This document shows, in pieces, positions 15,744 through 23,999 of a DNA stretch of 40,486 nt; the first letter of the stretch is position 1, and the number at the start of each line of letters is the position of its first letter. The stretch is from Nitrospinales bacterium (GTDB lineage Bacteria > Nitrospinota_A > UBA7883 > JACRGQ01), in assembly GCA_023248495.1 (NCBI GenBank), contig JAHFEK010000023.1, positions 1 to 40,486 of the forward strand, read 5' to 3'. Under the pieces are notes generated by a model, which was not told the origin of the DNA, did no database searches, and saw only the letters and a program-made list of their open reading frames with translations. Position numbers and translations under genes: made by a program.

Positions 15744-16820
15744 TTGATTTCCTTGCGTGTTGATCTTGGCGAGCGATCGTATCCTATTCTTATTGGGGAC
15801 GGTGTCTTTAAAGAGGGAGCCGCCGCTCTTCCGCGTTTTTTAAAAGGCAAAAAGATTGCAGTTGTCACCAATCCCACGGTGGCGAAAATCTATGCGGCAA
15901 AGACCCTCCGGCTTCTTCGAAAGGCCGGCTTTAAACCGTTTGTCATCACGCTGCCCGACGGGGAGCAATACAAGACCATAAAGCACCTCGCCCGTATCTA
16001 CGACGGGCTTATAGGCGCCCACTGCGACCGTGCCGACGCCATCCTCGCCCTTGGCGGAGGGGTGGTGGGGGACATGGCCGGGTTTGCCGCCTCTACCTAT
16101 ATGCGCGGTATTGATTTCGTTCAGTTTCCCACCACGCTCCTTGCGCAAGTGGACAGCTCGGTGGGGGGGAAAACCGGCATCGATTACCCGGGCGGCAAGA
16201 ATATCGTCGGCGCGTTTTATCAGCCACGCCTGGTCCTCTGCGACCTGTCGGCGCTCAAAACGCTGCCGGAGCGGGAGTACCGCTGCGGCATGGCGGAGGT
16301 AATAAAGTACGGCGTTATCCGCGACGCGCGTTTTTTCGCCTGGCTGGAAGACCATGTGAAGGATGTGTCGGCCCGCAAGACCGGCGCGCTGGAAACGGTC
16401 ATACGCAAATCGTGCGCCTGCAAGGCGGCGGTGGTGGCGGCGGATGAGCGGGAGGCGGATGTCCGCGCCATTCTCAATTTCGGCCACACCTTCGCCCACG
16501 GCATAGAGACGGCGCTGGATTATAAACGGATAAAGCATGGCGAGGCGGTCGCCATCGGCATGGTGATGGCCGGACGCCTTTCGTATAGCCTGGGGCTTAT
16601 TCCGCAAAAAACCGCCGAACGGGTGAAGCGGCTTATCGCCGCTTACGGATTGCCAACGCGCCTTCCCAAATATCTTTCCGCCGGCGCAGTGATCGCGGGG
16701 ATGGAGCACGACAAAAAGATTATCTCCGGCGCATGGCGGCTGGTGGTGTATGACCGTATCGGCAACGCCTTTGTGAAAGGCGGACTTACCCGCGCCGAAA
16801 TCGCCGCCGCGATGGAATGA
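15744..16820 (+). CDS. aroB: 3-dehydroquinate synthase
   Basis: A 358-residue NAD- and zinc-dependent enzyme converting DAHP to 3-dehydroquinate in the shikimate pathway. Signatures are LGERSYPILIG at the N-terminus, ALGGGVVGDMAGFAA (NAD-binding), TTLLAQVDSSVGGKTGID, and zinc ligands in NFGHTFAHGIE and the later HGEAVAIGM. The start is TTG at 15744; a second TTG at 15753 is also possible, and no ATG fits. TAAGGG, which overlaps the stop of the previous gene, may act as the SD. The pilQ-aroB link is old and widely conserved; aroK is missing here. Confidence 0.96.
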   Translation: MISLRVDLGERSYPILIGDGVFKEGAAALPRFLKGKKIAVVTNPTVAKIYAAKTLRLLRKAGFKPFVITLPDGEQYKTIKHLARIYDGLIGAHCDRADAILALGGGVVGDMAGFAASTYMRGIDFVQFPTTLLAQVDSSVGGKTGIDYPGGKNIVGAFYQPRLVLCDLSALKTLPEREYRCGMAEVIKYGVIRDARFFAWLEDHVKDVSARKTGALETVIRKSCACKAAVVAADEREADVRAILNFGHTFAHGIETALDYKRIKHGEAVAIGMVMAGRLSYSLGLIPQKTAERVKRLIAAYGLPTRLPKYLSAGAVIAGMEHDKKIISGAWRLVVYDRIGNAFVKGGLTRAEIAAAME

Positions 16821-16840
16821 GGGGGGGACCTACGCCCCCT
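16820..16840. terminator. Possible bidirectional terminator between aroB and glyQ
   Basis: AGGGGG / CCCCCT stem with a 9-nt loop in the 9-bp gap between convergent stop codons and overlapping both genes' ends. The following T tracts are poor (TTCTTC), so the call is weak. Confidence 0.3.
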
Positions 16841-17705
16841 TCTTCAGTAACGGGAAACCGAGCGATTCGCGCCACTCCAGATAGGCGCGGGCGCATTTGC
16901 CGGCCAGTTTCCGCACACGGGCGATGTAGGTGGTTCGCTCCGCCACGCTGATCGCGCCGCGCGCATCCAGCATGTTGAAGGCGTGCGAACATTTCAAAAC
17001 CATGTTGTATGCCGGCAGCGGCACCCCGGCCTCCAGCAGCTTGTTTACCTCCGCTTCCAGGCTGTCGAACAGCAAGGCGTTGGCGGCTGCGTTGGAAAGC
17101 TCGAAATTGTATTTGCTGAACTGCTCTTCGTCGGCCAAAAAAATCTCGCCGTATTTCACCGCACTGTTCCATTGCAGGTCGTAGACCGAATCCCTGTTCT
17201 GGAGGTACATGGCGATACGCTCCAGCCCGTAGGTAATCTCGGCGGAGACCGGCTTGAGGTCGATGCCGCCCACCTGCTGGAAATAGGTGAACTGGGTGAT
17301 CTCCATGCCGTCGAGCCAGACCTCCCAGCCAAGCCCCCACGCGCCAAGGGTGGGGGATTCCCAGTCGTCTTCCACAAAGCGGATGTCGTGCGCCTTGAGG
17401 TCGATGCCGAGCGTTTGCAGCGATTCGAGGTACAGCTCCTGCACGTCGAGCGGCGACGGTTTTAAAATCGCCTGAAACTGGTAGTAGTGCTGCAGTCGGT
17501 TCGGATTTTTGCCGTAGCGCCCGTCGGTGGGGCGGCGGCTCGGCTGCACATAGGCGGCCTTCCACGGCTCCGGCCCCAGCACGCGCAGGAAGGTGGCGGG
17601 GTGGAACGTGCCTGCCCCCACTTCGGAGTCTATCGGTTGCATCACCAAACAGCCCTTTTTGGCCCAGAAGGATTGCAGCGTCTGAACTATGTCTTGGAAA
17701 TTCAT
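16830..17705 (-). CDS. glyQ: Glycine--tRNA ligase alpha subunit
   Basis: A 291-residue class II synthetase alpha subunit, the catalytic half of the bacterial alpha2beta2 GlyRS. Motifs include [68 protein letters not shown] and [10 protein letters not shown]. The start is set at ATG 17705 (MNFQDIV) rather than an in-frame start at 17741, because the longer form has a non-conserved leader that would cross a promoter. An extended -10 (TGC-TATAAT) lies 9 bp before this ATG and no SD is visible, so the mRNA is probably leaderless. The beta-subunit gene glyS, usually next to it, is not in this window. Confidence 0.95.
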   Translation of the reverse strand: MNFQDIVQTLQSFWAKKGCLVMQPIDSEVGAGTFHPATFLRVLGPEPWKAAYVQPSRRPTDGRYGKNPNRLQHYYQFQAILKPSPLDVQELYLESLQTLGIDLKAHDIRFVEDDWESPTLGAWGLGWEVWLDGMEITQFTYFQQVGGIDLKPVSAEITYGLERIAMYLQNRDSVYDLQWNSAVKYGEIFLADEEQFSKYNFELSNAAANALLFDSLEAEVNKLLEAGVPLPAYNMVLKCSHAFNMLDARGAISVAERTTYIARVRKLAGKCARAYLEWRESLGFPLLKKGA

Positions 17706-17714
17706 ATCTGCGCG

Positions 17715-17723
17715 ATTATAGCA
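17715..17723 (-). promoter_or_regulatory. Extended -10 promoter of glyQ
   Basis: On the minus strand TGCTATAAT, an exact extended -10. Its last T is 9 nt ahead of the ATG, so transcription would begin within 1-4 nt of the start codon. The -35 region is poor, as expected for extended -10 promoters. Confidence 0.6.
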
Positions 17724-17772
17724 GGTTGTTGAAAAACCCACCGGTCATCCTGAAGAAGAGCCAGCGGCCACA

Positions 17773-17840
17773 TGTCATCCTGAGCCGAAGGCGAAGGATC
17801 ACTTTCCGGAAAGAGGTTCTTCGTCATGCTCAGAATGACA
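17773..17840. repeat. Dispersed repeat with TGTCATCCTGAGC ends
   Basis: A 68-bp element between glyQ and purH with terminal inverted sequences TGTCATCCTGAGC and GCTCAGAATGACA. Its interior contains GAAGGATC, CCGGAAAG and GGTTCTTCG. A partial copy (GGTCATCCTGAAG) precedes it at 17742. It belongs to the same class as the element at 31698-31862. Confidence 0.8.
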
Positions 17841-17854
17841 AGCATGGAGTTTCC

Positions 17855-19387
17855 TTAATGGTAGAAATGGCGCATGCCGGTGAAGACCATCGCCATGCCG
17901 TGTTCGTCGGCGGCGGCGATCACTTCCTCGTCACGCATGCTGCCGCCGGGCGATATCACGGCGCTGATGCCTTCTTTGCCCGCCGCGTCGATGCCGTCGC
18001 GGAAAGGGAAGAACGCGTCCGACGACATCACGCACCCTTTAACGGGGCTTTGCGCCTTGCTGACGGCGATTTTGGTGCTGTCGACGCGGCTCATCTGTCC
18101 CGCCCCCACGCCGACGGTCACGCCGTCGCGGACAAAAATGATGGCGTTTGATTTCACATGCTTGGCCACCGTCCAGGCGAAGAGCAGGTCTTCCATCTCT
18201 TTCGGCGTCGGCTGGCGTTTGGAAACCACCCGCAAATTCTTTTCGTCGAGGAGCTGGTTGTCCACCCCCTGCACCAGCAGGCCGCCGATGACGCTGCGGA
18301 TGTACGTTGCGTAAGGGGTCTGAAAATTCTTCGGCTGGATGATGCGGATGTTCTTTTTCGATTTGAGGATTTCCAGCGCCTTCGGTTCGTAATCCGGCGC
18401 GACCACCGCTTCGACAAAGGTCTTGCCGATCTCTTCGGCGGTGGCGGCGGTCAGCGTGCTGTTAAACCCGAGGATGGAGCCGAACGCCGAGGCGGTATCG
18501 CAGGCATAGGCTTTTTTGTAAGCGGTCAGTTGATCGGCGTCCACCGCCGCGCCGCAGGGGTTGGTGTGCTTGATGATAATGGCGCTATGCCCCTTTTTGA
18601 ATTCGCGGGTGAGGCCGAGCGCCGCCGAGATGTCGAGGATGTTGTTGTACGAAAGTTCTTTGCCCCAAAGCTGGTTCTCGCCGGTGTAGATGGTATCTTC
18701 CGCCGTGGTGTAAAACCCGGCGTTCTGGTGCGGGTTCTCGCCGTAACGCAGTTCCTGTATTTTTTTATATTCCAGCTTCAGCGAATCGGGCTGTTTCGCG
18801 CCGGAGAGGTAGGTGGTGATGGCGTTATCGTAGGCGCTGGTGCGGGCGAACGCCTTGGCGGCGAGGGCGCGGCGTTCCGCGAGGGTGATTTCCCGTCCGG
18901 CGCGGATGGCGTCGATAATCATCGGGTAGTCCGCCGGATCGACGACGATGACCACGTCTTCGTGGTTTTTTGCCGAGGAGCGTATCATCGATGGGCCGCC
19001 GATGTCGATATTCCCGATCGCCTCTTCGTCGGGAACGCCCGCTTTGGCGATGGTTTGTTCAAACGGGTAAAGGTTCACGACCACCATATCTATCGGCTTG
19101 ATGCCGTTTTGTTTCATGGCCTCCATGTGGGCCGGTACGCCGCGCCGCCCCAAAATGCCGCCGTGGATTTTCGGGTGCAGCGTCTTCACGCGTCCGTCCA
19201 TGATCTCCGGCGATCCGGTGTGGTCGGATACCGCTACCACTGGGATGCCGGCGTCGGACAGCGATTTGGCGGTGCCGCCCGTGGAAAGGATTTCGACCCC
19301 CGCGTCCCGGAGCGCGCGCGCCAGATCGATAAGTCCGGTTTTATCTGATACAGAGAGAATGGCCCGTTCGATTTTTTTGTTTTTCAT
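17855..19387 (-). CDS. purH: Bifunctional AICAR formyltransferase / IMP cyclohydrolase
   Basis: A 510-residue enzyme carrying out the last two steps of de novo IMP synthesis in the cytoplasm. The N-terminal MGS-like cyclohydrolase domain (about 1-150) has RAILSVSDKTG, ILSTGGTAKSL and MDGRVKTLHPKIHGGIL. The transformylase domain (about 200-510) has LRYGENPHQNAGFY, the catalytic Lys-His of KHTNPCGAAV, and SDAFFPFRDGID. The C-terminus reads GMRHFYH where most orthologues have RHFRH. The upstream gap is 106 bp with no strong SD. A dispersed repeat lies between its stop and glyQ. Confidence 0.97.
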   Translation of the reverse strand: MKNKKIERAILSVSDKTGLIDLARALRDAGVEILSTGGTAKSLSDAGIPVVAVSDHTGSPEIMDGRVKTLHPKIHGGILGRRGVPAHMEAMKQNGIKPIDMVVVNLYPFEQTIAKAGVPDEEAIGNIDIGGPSMIRSSAKNHEDVVIVVDPADYPMIIDAIRAGREITLAERRALAAKAFARTSAYDNAITTYLSGAKQPDSLKLEYKKIQELRYGENPHQNAGFYTTAEDTIYTGENQLWGKELSYNNILDISAALGLTREFKKGHSAIIIKHTNPCGAAVDADQLTAYKKAYACDTASAFGSILGFNSTLTAATAEEIGKTFVEAVVAPDYEPKALEILKSKKNIRIIQPKNFQTPYATYIRSVIGGLLVQGVDNQLLDEKNLRVVSKRQPTPKEMEDLLFAWTVAKHVKSNAIIFVRDGVTVGVGAGQMSRVDSTKIAVSKAQSPVKGCVMSSDAFFPFRDGIDAAGKEGISAVISPGGSMRDEEVIAAADEHGMAMVFTGMRHFYH

Positions 19388-19493
19388 AGAGGGCTTAGTT
19401 TAATTGCCGCCATGCCCGCGCGTCAACCCCGCGTTTTTCTTTTTCGGCGGTCACCGCGCCGGCAGGCGGGGTCTCAGTTTGAATGATTCCATC

Positions 19494-20579
19494 CTAAAAT
19501 TGACATTGGGCGAGCCAATCAGCCAGCGGTTCGATCACCCGTTCCCAGCGGTAATGCCGTTCCACCCGTTCCATTCCCGCCGCGCCGAGCCGCCGCCCCT
19601 CCCCGGCATTTTGCAGCAGGTGCGCGATACGTTCGGCCAGAGCGGGAAAATCGTCCGCCTCCGCCAGCAGCGCCTCCGACCCGTCGCGCGACACCTCCGG
19701 CACCGCCCCGGCGCGGAAGGCCGCGATCGGCAACCCAGCGGCCATCGCCTCCAGCAGCACCACCCCAAAATTTTCCTGCATGCTCGGCAGGCAGAACACA
19801 TCGGCGGCGCGATACAAAGGGGCCAGCGGGGCGCCAGCGGGGATATGCCCCAGCATCTCCACCGACGATGTTAGCCCCCGCTCACGCACCAACGCGCGAA
19901 GCCGCTCGAATTCCAGCCCGTTCCCCGCCACCAGCAGCCGCGCCTCCGGAATTTTACCCAGCACCAGCGGCCACGCGTCTGCGATAAGGCGGTCGACGCT
20001 TTTGCGGCGGTAAAGGCGCGCCACGCAGAGCAGGGTGGGGCGCGCATCCGTCCGGGGGGGCGCGGCGTTCAGCCACCGGCGCCAATCGTCAAGGAACAGC
20101 CCGTTGCTCATCACCCGTATTTTCGCGGCGGGCAGGGCGTATAACTGCGCCGCTTTGCGGGCGGTGTACTCGCTTGACACGAAAACCGCCGCCGCTTTTT
20201 CCGCGGTGCGCCGCTCCATCCGCGCCAGCAGGCGCACGGCCCCGCCTATCAGGCCGCGCTCGAAGCGGATGATGTCGGCGTACATCGCCTGCAACATGCA
20301 GGTGTGCGGCACGTTGGCGGGGAAGAAGAATCCGTCTTGGTCGAAGGCCACATTCGGCATCGGTTCACGGCGGTTCATGCCGCGCCCGATGCGATAGCCG
20401 AACGCCAGCCGCTGGACGGTGGTGAGGAGATAGTTTTCGGTGGATTCGGCGAACTCGAGCGTTTCCACCCCAACGCCGCGTTGCCGTAACGCAACGATAA
20501 CGCCGTTCGCCACCGCCGCCGTGCCGCTGCCCAGTCCCCCCTCGAGGGGCCACGAGGTGACAACGCGGCAGTGTTTCAT
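19494..20579 (-). CDS. GT4-family glycosyltransferase
   Basis: A 361-residue retaining GT-B glycosyltransferase. The N-terminal half has the acceptor-site loop GGLGSGTAAVANGVIVALRQRG. The C-terminal GT4 domain has LLCVARLYRRKSVDRLI, ARLLVAGNGLEFERL and the EX7E catalytic motif in ENFGVVLLEAMAAG. It probably adds a sugar from a nucleotide donor to an envelope glycan or lipid; donor and acceptor are not readable. The gene starts 13 bp after the thioredoxin gene and shares its strand. It is well separated from the main glycan operon at 31.9-40.1 kb. Confidence 0.9.
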   Translation of the reverse strand: MKHCRVVTSWPLEGGLGSGTAAVANGVIVALRQRGVGVETLEFAESTENYLLTTVQRLAFGYRIGRGMNRREPMPNVAFDQDGFFFPANVPHTCMLQAMYADIIRFERGLIGGAVRLLARMERRTAEKAAAVFVSSEYTARKAAQLYALPAAKIRVMSNGLFLDDWRRWLNAAPPRTDARPTLLCVARLYRRKSVDRLIADAWPLVLGKIPEARLLVAGNGLEFERLRALVRERGLTSSVEMLGHIPAGAPLAPLYRAADVFCLPSMQENFGVVLLEAMAAGLPIAAFRAGAVPEVSRDGSEALLAEADDFPALAERIAHLLQNAGEGRRLGAAGMERVERHYRWERVIEPLADWLAQCQF

Positions 20580-20592
20580 GGCGCCGTGGCGC

Positions 20593-21159
20593 CTATTTCT
20601 TCCGCTTCAACAGGTCGTTGATATAGGCGACGACTTCCGGGTCGTTCCACTCCCGCATCCCTTCCGCCTGTGAAACGATATCCCCCTTGGGGTTGATGAT
20701 GAAAGTGGAAGGCAGCGAACTGATCCCGTATTTGTTGGAGGAGTCGCTGTCGGGGTCGTGGAATATCTCGAAAGTAAGTCCATACTGTTTCACGAATCTT
20801 TTCACTTTGTCGGGGCCGCCACGATCCACCGAAACCGCCAAAACGACTACGTTTTTCGCCTTGAATTTTTGCGAGAACTCCTCCATCGAGGGCATTTCCG
20901 CAACGCAAGGGGAGCACCATGTGGCCCAAAAATTCAGCAGAACCCATTTCCCCCGGTAATCGCTAAGATGCGCCGTGCCGCCGCTCAAACGGTTGAGCGT
21001 CAACTCCGGGGCCGGCGCGCTTTCGGGGGCCGAAGCTTCCGCATCGAAGTGACCGTGGGGATGCAGCGAGAGCGCCGCGCCGTATCCCAGCGTCACCGCC
21101 AGCGCCGCCAGCAGAAGGCGGCGCGGCTTACGCAACAGAGTTATAGGAAAGGATTTCAA
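20593..21159 (-). CDS. TlpA/ResA-like membrane-anchored thioredoxin
   Basis: A 188-residue thiol-disulfide oxidoreductase. The N-terminal anchor is at about 13-31, followed by a thioredoxin fold with the redox pair C82/C85 in WATWCSPC, the TlpA-type insert after it ([11 protein letters not shown]), and the cis-proline in [13 protein letters not shown]. It should face the periplasm and act in disulfide reduction or cytochrome c maturation. The start is TTG at 21159, sharing bases with the TGA stop of the NifU-like gene, so translation is coupled. It may help deliver reduced thiols; no cytochrome genes are nearby. Confidence 0.93.
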   Translation of the reverse strand: MKSFPITLLRKPRRLLLAALAVTLGYGAALSLHPHGHFDAEASAPESAPAPELTLNRLSGGTAHLSDYRGKWVLLNFWATWCSPCVAEMPSMEEFSQKFKAKNVVVLAVSVDRGGPDKVKRFVKQYGLTFEIFHDPDSDSSNKYGISSLPSTFIINPKGDIVSQAEGMREWNDPEVVAYINDLLKRKK

Positions 21160-21383
21160 AACACCTGCTCGACGGAGGTAATGCCCGCGACCTTTTCCAC
21201 CAAGGCCCGCTCAATGCCAAGCTTCAGCGTGTAGGTGGAGGAGGGACATGCGCCGCATGCGCCCACCAAGCGGACGGAAACGATGCCTTCCTGCACATCC
21301 ACCAGTTCCACGTTACCGCCATCGGCCATGAGCGCCGGGCGTATCGATTCCAAAACCTGTTCTACTTGCTCTTTCACTTCCAT
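21156..21383 (-). CDS. NifU C-terminal-domain (Nfu-like) Fe-S protein
   Basis: A 75-residue stand-alone NifU-C/Nfu domain that carries or hands on Fe-S clusters. The core reads [19 protein letters not shown], then the C-x2-C in GACGACPSS that binds a 4Fe-4S cluster between two subunits. The start is ATG 21383, with GGAAAGG 7 bp upstream; the in-frame extension to 21431 is not conserved in character. It overlaps the thioredoxin gene by 3 bp. Confidence 0.93.
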   Translation of the reverse strand: MEVKEQVEQVLESIRPALMADGGNVELVDVQEGIVSVRLVGACGACPSSTYTLKLGIERALVEKVAGITSVEQVF

Positions 21384-21593
21384 GATTTTTCCTTTCCCGC
21401 GAAAACGCGGACTGCTGTTTAATTCTCTCATTCCATTTTATCCACAGTATCCCTATTATTCAAGTAGGGTCGGGAAATTAGGTAAAGGCTCAACCGCTTG
21501 TTTTTAAATGACTATTTTGTTTTCTGTAACATAAGTCATGAAGTTTCCAGTGGCTGCTTTCTTCAACATTTAACGATTTAATGGAATTGGGGC

Positions 21594-22901
21594 TTACCGG
21601 CGTTCGAAGAGGGCGAGGGTTTCTACGTGGAAGGTGTTTGGGAACATGTCGAGCGGATGGGCGGAGATCAGCTGAAAACCGTTATCGCAGATGTCCTTCG
21701 CGTCGCGCGCCAGCGACGGCGGGTTGCACGATACGTAGACCACCCGTTCTTTCGCCAAAAGCTTCAGCCACCGGCCTATCCCTTTCGCGCCGCTGCGGGG
21801 CGGATCAAGCAGCACGGTGTCGAACGTGCGTTTTTCCCGCGTCATCCGCTGGACGTTGCGGATGGCATCCCCCGGTATAAACTCCGCCGGCAGATTGAGA
21901 CGCATGGCGTTTTTCCCGGCATCCTCGATGGCGAAGCGGGAGTGTTCCACGCCGGTAACGTTCATTCCCGAGGCGGCCAACGGGAAAGCGAGGTTTCCCA
22001 TACCGCAGTAGAGGTCGAGCGCGGTTTTTCCCTTCGCCGGGGCAGCCAGTTTTTTGGTTTTTTCCACAAGGAGCCGGTTTCCGCCGGGATTTACCTGGGA
22101 AAAAACGGTGGGGCCATACTCCAGCTCGATGCCGCCGCCGATATTAACTGAGAGAATGTCTTCGCCGTAAACCCCCAGATCGTTTCCCGACGCGATGGAA
22201 AGACCCGACGCGATGGAAAGACCCGACGCGCCGGGTATCGCGTCCAGCATCGCTTCGGCGAACGCGTGCGCCGGCATTTTGCGCATCGCCAGCCGCAGGC
22301 GCGCTTTCGCCGCGGGGTAGCCGGTCTCTATGACGATTTCTTCGATGGCGGGTACGTCCGCGCGATGCGTCTCCAGAAAAGCGCGCAGTTCGCCGATCAC
22401 CCGGTTGATGCCATCATTCGCCACCGCACAGCGGCCGATATTCACTATGTCGTTTGTCCGTGCCCGGTGATAGCCCAGCAGCAGGCTGCCCCCGCCGATG
22501 TCCGCGTGAAGCTTTATCCGGCTGCGGTAGCCAAGTTCCGCCAGCGACGGAACGCAGGGGGATACTTCGGCTTTGAGTTTGGCGATGTGCATGAACTGTT
22601 CACCGACGATGGCCTGCTTGGCGGCGAGTTGCGCCTCATAGCCGAGCGCCATCCAGGGACAGCCGCCGCAATCGTCCACAAAGGGGCAGGCTGGCGCGCG
22701 CCGCAAGGGCGAAGGGGTTTCCACCTTCGCCACATCCGCTTCGATGAAACGGGGCTGTTCTTTCGTCACGCGGGCCAACACACGGTCACCGGGAAAGGCT
22801 CCCGTCACAAAAACGATCTTCCCCTCGTGGCGACCCACGCCCGCACCGCCGAAGGCAAGCTTCTCTATTTCGATGGAAAACACGTTATTCATCGGCGGCA
22901 C
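21594..22901 (-). CDS. rlmD: 23S rRNA uracil-5 methyltransferase (RlmD/RumA family)
   Basis: A 435-residue SAM-dependent methyltransferase. The N-terminal TRAM domain (about 5-62) has IEKLAFGGAGVGRHEGKIVFV. The 4Fe-4S cysteines are C72, C78 and C81 (ACPFVDDCGGC), and a fourth follows in IGRCAV. The Rossmann domain has LDLYCGMGNLAFPLA, LLDPPRSGAKG and the nucleophile in YVSCNPPSLARD. The substrate base (U1939 or U747 class) cannot be separated here. The start may be GTG 22901 or ATG 22892. A short tandem repeat gives GLSIASGLSIASG in the middle (22186-22230). Confidence 0.92.
   Translation of the reverse strand: MPPMNNVFSIEIEKLAFGGAGVGRHEGKIVFVTGAFPGDRVLARVTKEQPRFIEADVAKVETPSPLRRAPACPFVDDCGGCPWMALGYEAQLAAKQAIVGEQFMHIAKLKAEVSPCVPSLAELGYRSRIKLHADIGGGSLLLGYHRARTNDIVNIGRCAVANDGINRVIGELRAFLETHRADVPAIEEIVIETGYPAAKARLRLAMRKMPAHAFAEAMLDAIPGASGLSIASGLSIASGNDLGVYGEDILSVNIGGGIELEYGPTVFSQVNPGGNRLLVEKTKKLAAPAKGKTALDLYCGMGNLAFPLAASGMNVTGVEHSRFAIEDAGKNAMRLNLPAEFIPGDAIRNVQRMTREKRTFDTVLLDPPRSGAKGIGRWLKLLAKERVVYVSCNPPSLARDAKDICDNGFQLISAHPLDMFPNTFHVETLALFERR
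22186..22230. repeat. 18-bp in-frame tandem repeat within rlmD
   Basis: The 18-bp unit CCCGACGCGATGGAAAGA occurs twice (22186-22203, 22204-22221) and then half a third time. Being a multiple of three it adds six residues per copy without breaking the frame. Confidence 0.93.
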
Positions 22902-22958
22902 TATACCCCGCGTGACCCCGTTCTGACGATTTTAATATTTTGGGTTGGTTGTCAGGTA

Positions 22959-23951
22959 TTAGGATGCAACGGTGATTACCACTTTTCCCTTGGCGTGCCC
23001 TTTTTCAAGATAGCGTAGAGCCTCAGGAACTTCATGTAACGGGTAACGCCGATCTATAACAGGCTTAACTTTTCCGGCCTCAAGAAGCTCTTTTAGAAAA
23101 ACCATATCCTTCTGGTTTGGCTTTGATGTCAGGGAACCCATGCTCTTGTTTCCGATCATTGACACCCACGGCCCCAAGATCAGCGATTGGAACAATTGAG
23201 CCGTGCCGCCTCCGGTCATGACATAAATTCCGCCGGGATTCAAAGCCCGCCTGTAATCGAAAATCGAATGATAGCCATTTACGCCAAGGATCAGGTCATA
23301 CCGCAGTCCATTTTTTGTGAAATCTTCTTTAGTGTAGTCAATAACATGATCCGCACCAATCGAGCGCGCCATGTCCACATTCCCCGTGCTGCAGACGGCT
23401 GTGACTTCCGCCCCGAATGATTTGGCGATCTGTACCGCGAAGGTGCCAACGCCGCCGGAAGCGCCGTTGATCAAAACTTTTTGTTCCGGCCTGATTTTTC
23501 CCTTATCGCGGAGGCCATGCAGCGCGGTGAGCGCCGCCAAAGGCACTGCCGCCGCTTCCTCAAAAAATATGTTGGCCGGTTTCAGCGCCAGTTCCTTTTC
23601 GCCGGTACATACATACTCAGCAAATCCGCCCCACCCGCTTGCGAATATGTCCCCGAATACTTCATCGCCCGCCTTGAATTGTTTAACGTCCTTACCCACC
23701 GCTTCAACCCGTCCCGCTATGTCGGCTCCAAGTATGTTGTACTTGGTGGGTTTGAGAAGTCCGGCATACAGGCGAACCAGGAATGGCTCCGCCCTCACCA
23801 TGCGCCAGTCGGCCGCATTGGCGGATGCCGCCACAACTTTTACCAGTACTTCATTGTCTTTGGGGACGGGTTTTGCCACGTCTGTGAACTGTAGAACATC
23901 CGGCGAACCGTATTTGGTGTATATGATCGCTTTCATTTTGTTTGAAGTCAT
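22959..23951 (-). CDS. NAD(P)H quinone oxidoreductase-like MDR protein
   Basis: A 330-residue zinc-less medium-chain dehydrogenase/reductase of the quinone-oxidoreductase type. The GroES-like N-terminal domain has SPDVLQFTDVAKPVPKDNEV and ILGADIAGRVEAVG. The cofactor-binding loop is INGASGGVGTFAVQIAK, followed by SIGADHVIDYTKEDF. No catalytic-zinc Cys/His set is present. It likely reduces quinones or alpha,beta-unsaturated carbonyls with NADPH. GGAGG lies 8 bp upstream of ATG 23951. The receiver-MBL gene is 48 bp upstream on the same strand and may share the transcript. Confidence 0.93.
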   Translation of the reverse strand: MTSNKMKAIIYTKYGSPDVLQFTDVAKPVPKDNEVLVKVVAASANAADWRMVRAEPFLVRLYAGLLKPTKYNILGADIAGRVEAVGKDVKQFKAGDEVFGDIFASGWGGFAEYVCTGEKELALKPANIFFEEAAAVPLAALTALHGLRDKGKIRPEQKVLINGASGGVGTFAVQIAKSFGAEVTAVCSTGNVDMARSIGADHVIDYTKEDFTKNGLRYDLILGVNGYHSIFDYRRALNPGGIYVMTGGGTAQLFQSLILGPWVSMIGNKSMGSLTSKPNQKDMVFLKELLEAGKVKPVIDRRYPLHEVPEALRYLEKGHAKGKVVITVAS

Positions 23952-23999
23952 TTTTCCCTCCTTCTCCGGTTTCGCCGGTGATGAGCGTGATGAGGCAGA

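Noticed and set aside
18158-19348. Long plus-strand open frame over purH
   Set aside because: Antisense shadow of a well-conserved gene, rich in Gly/Val/Arg with no domain.
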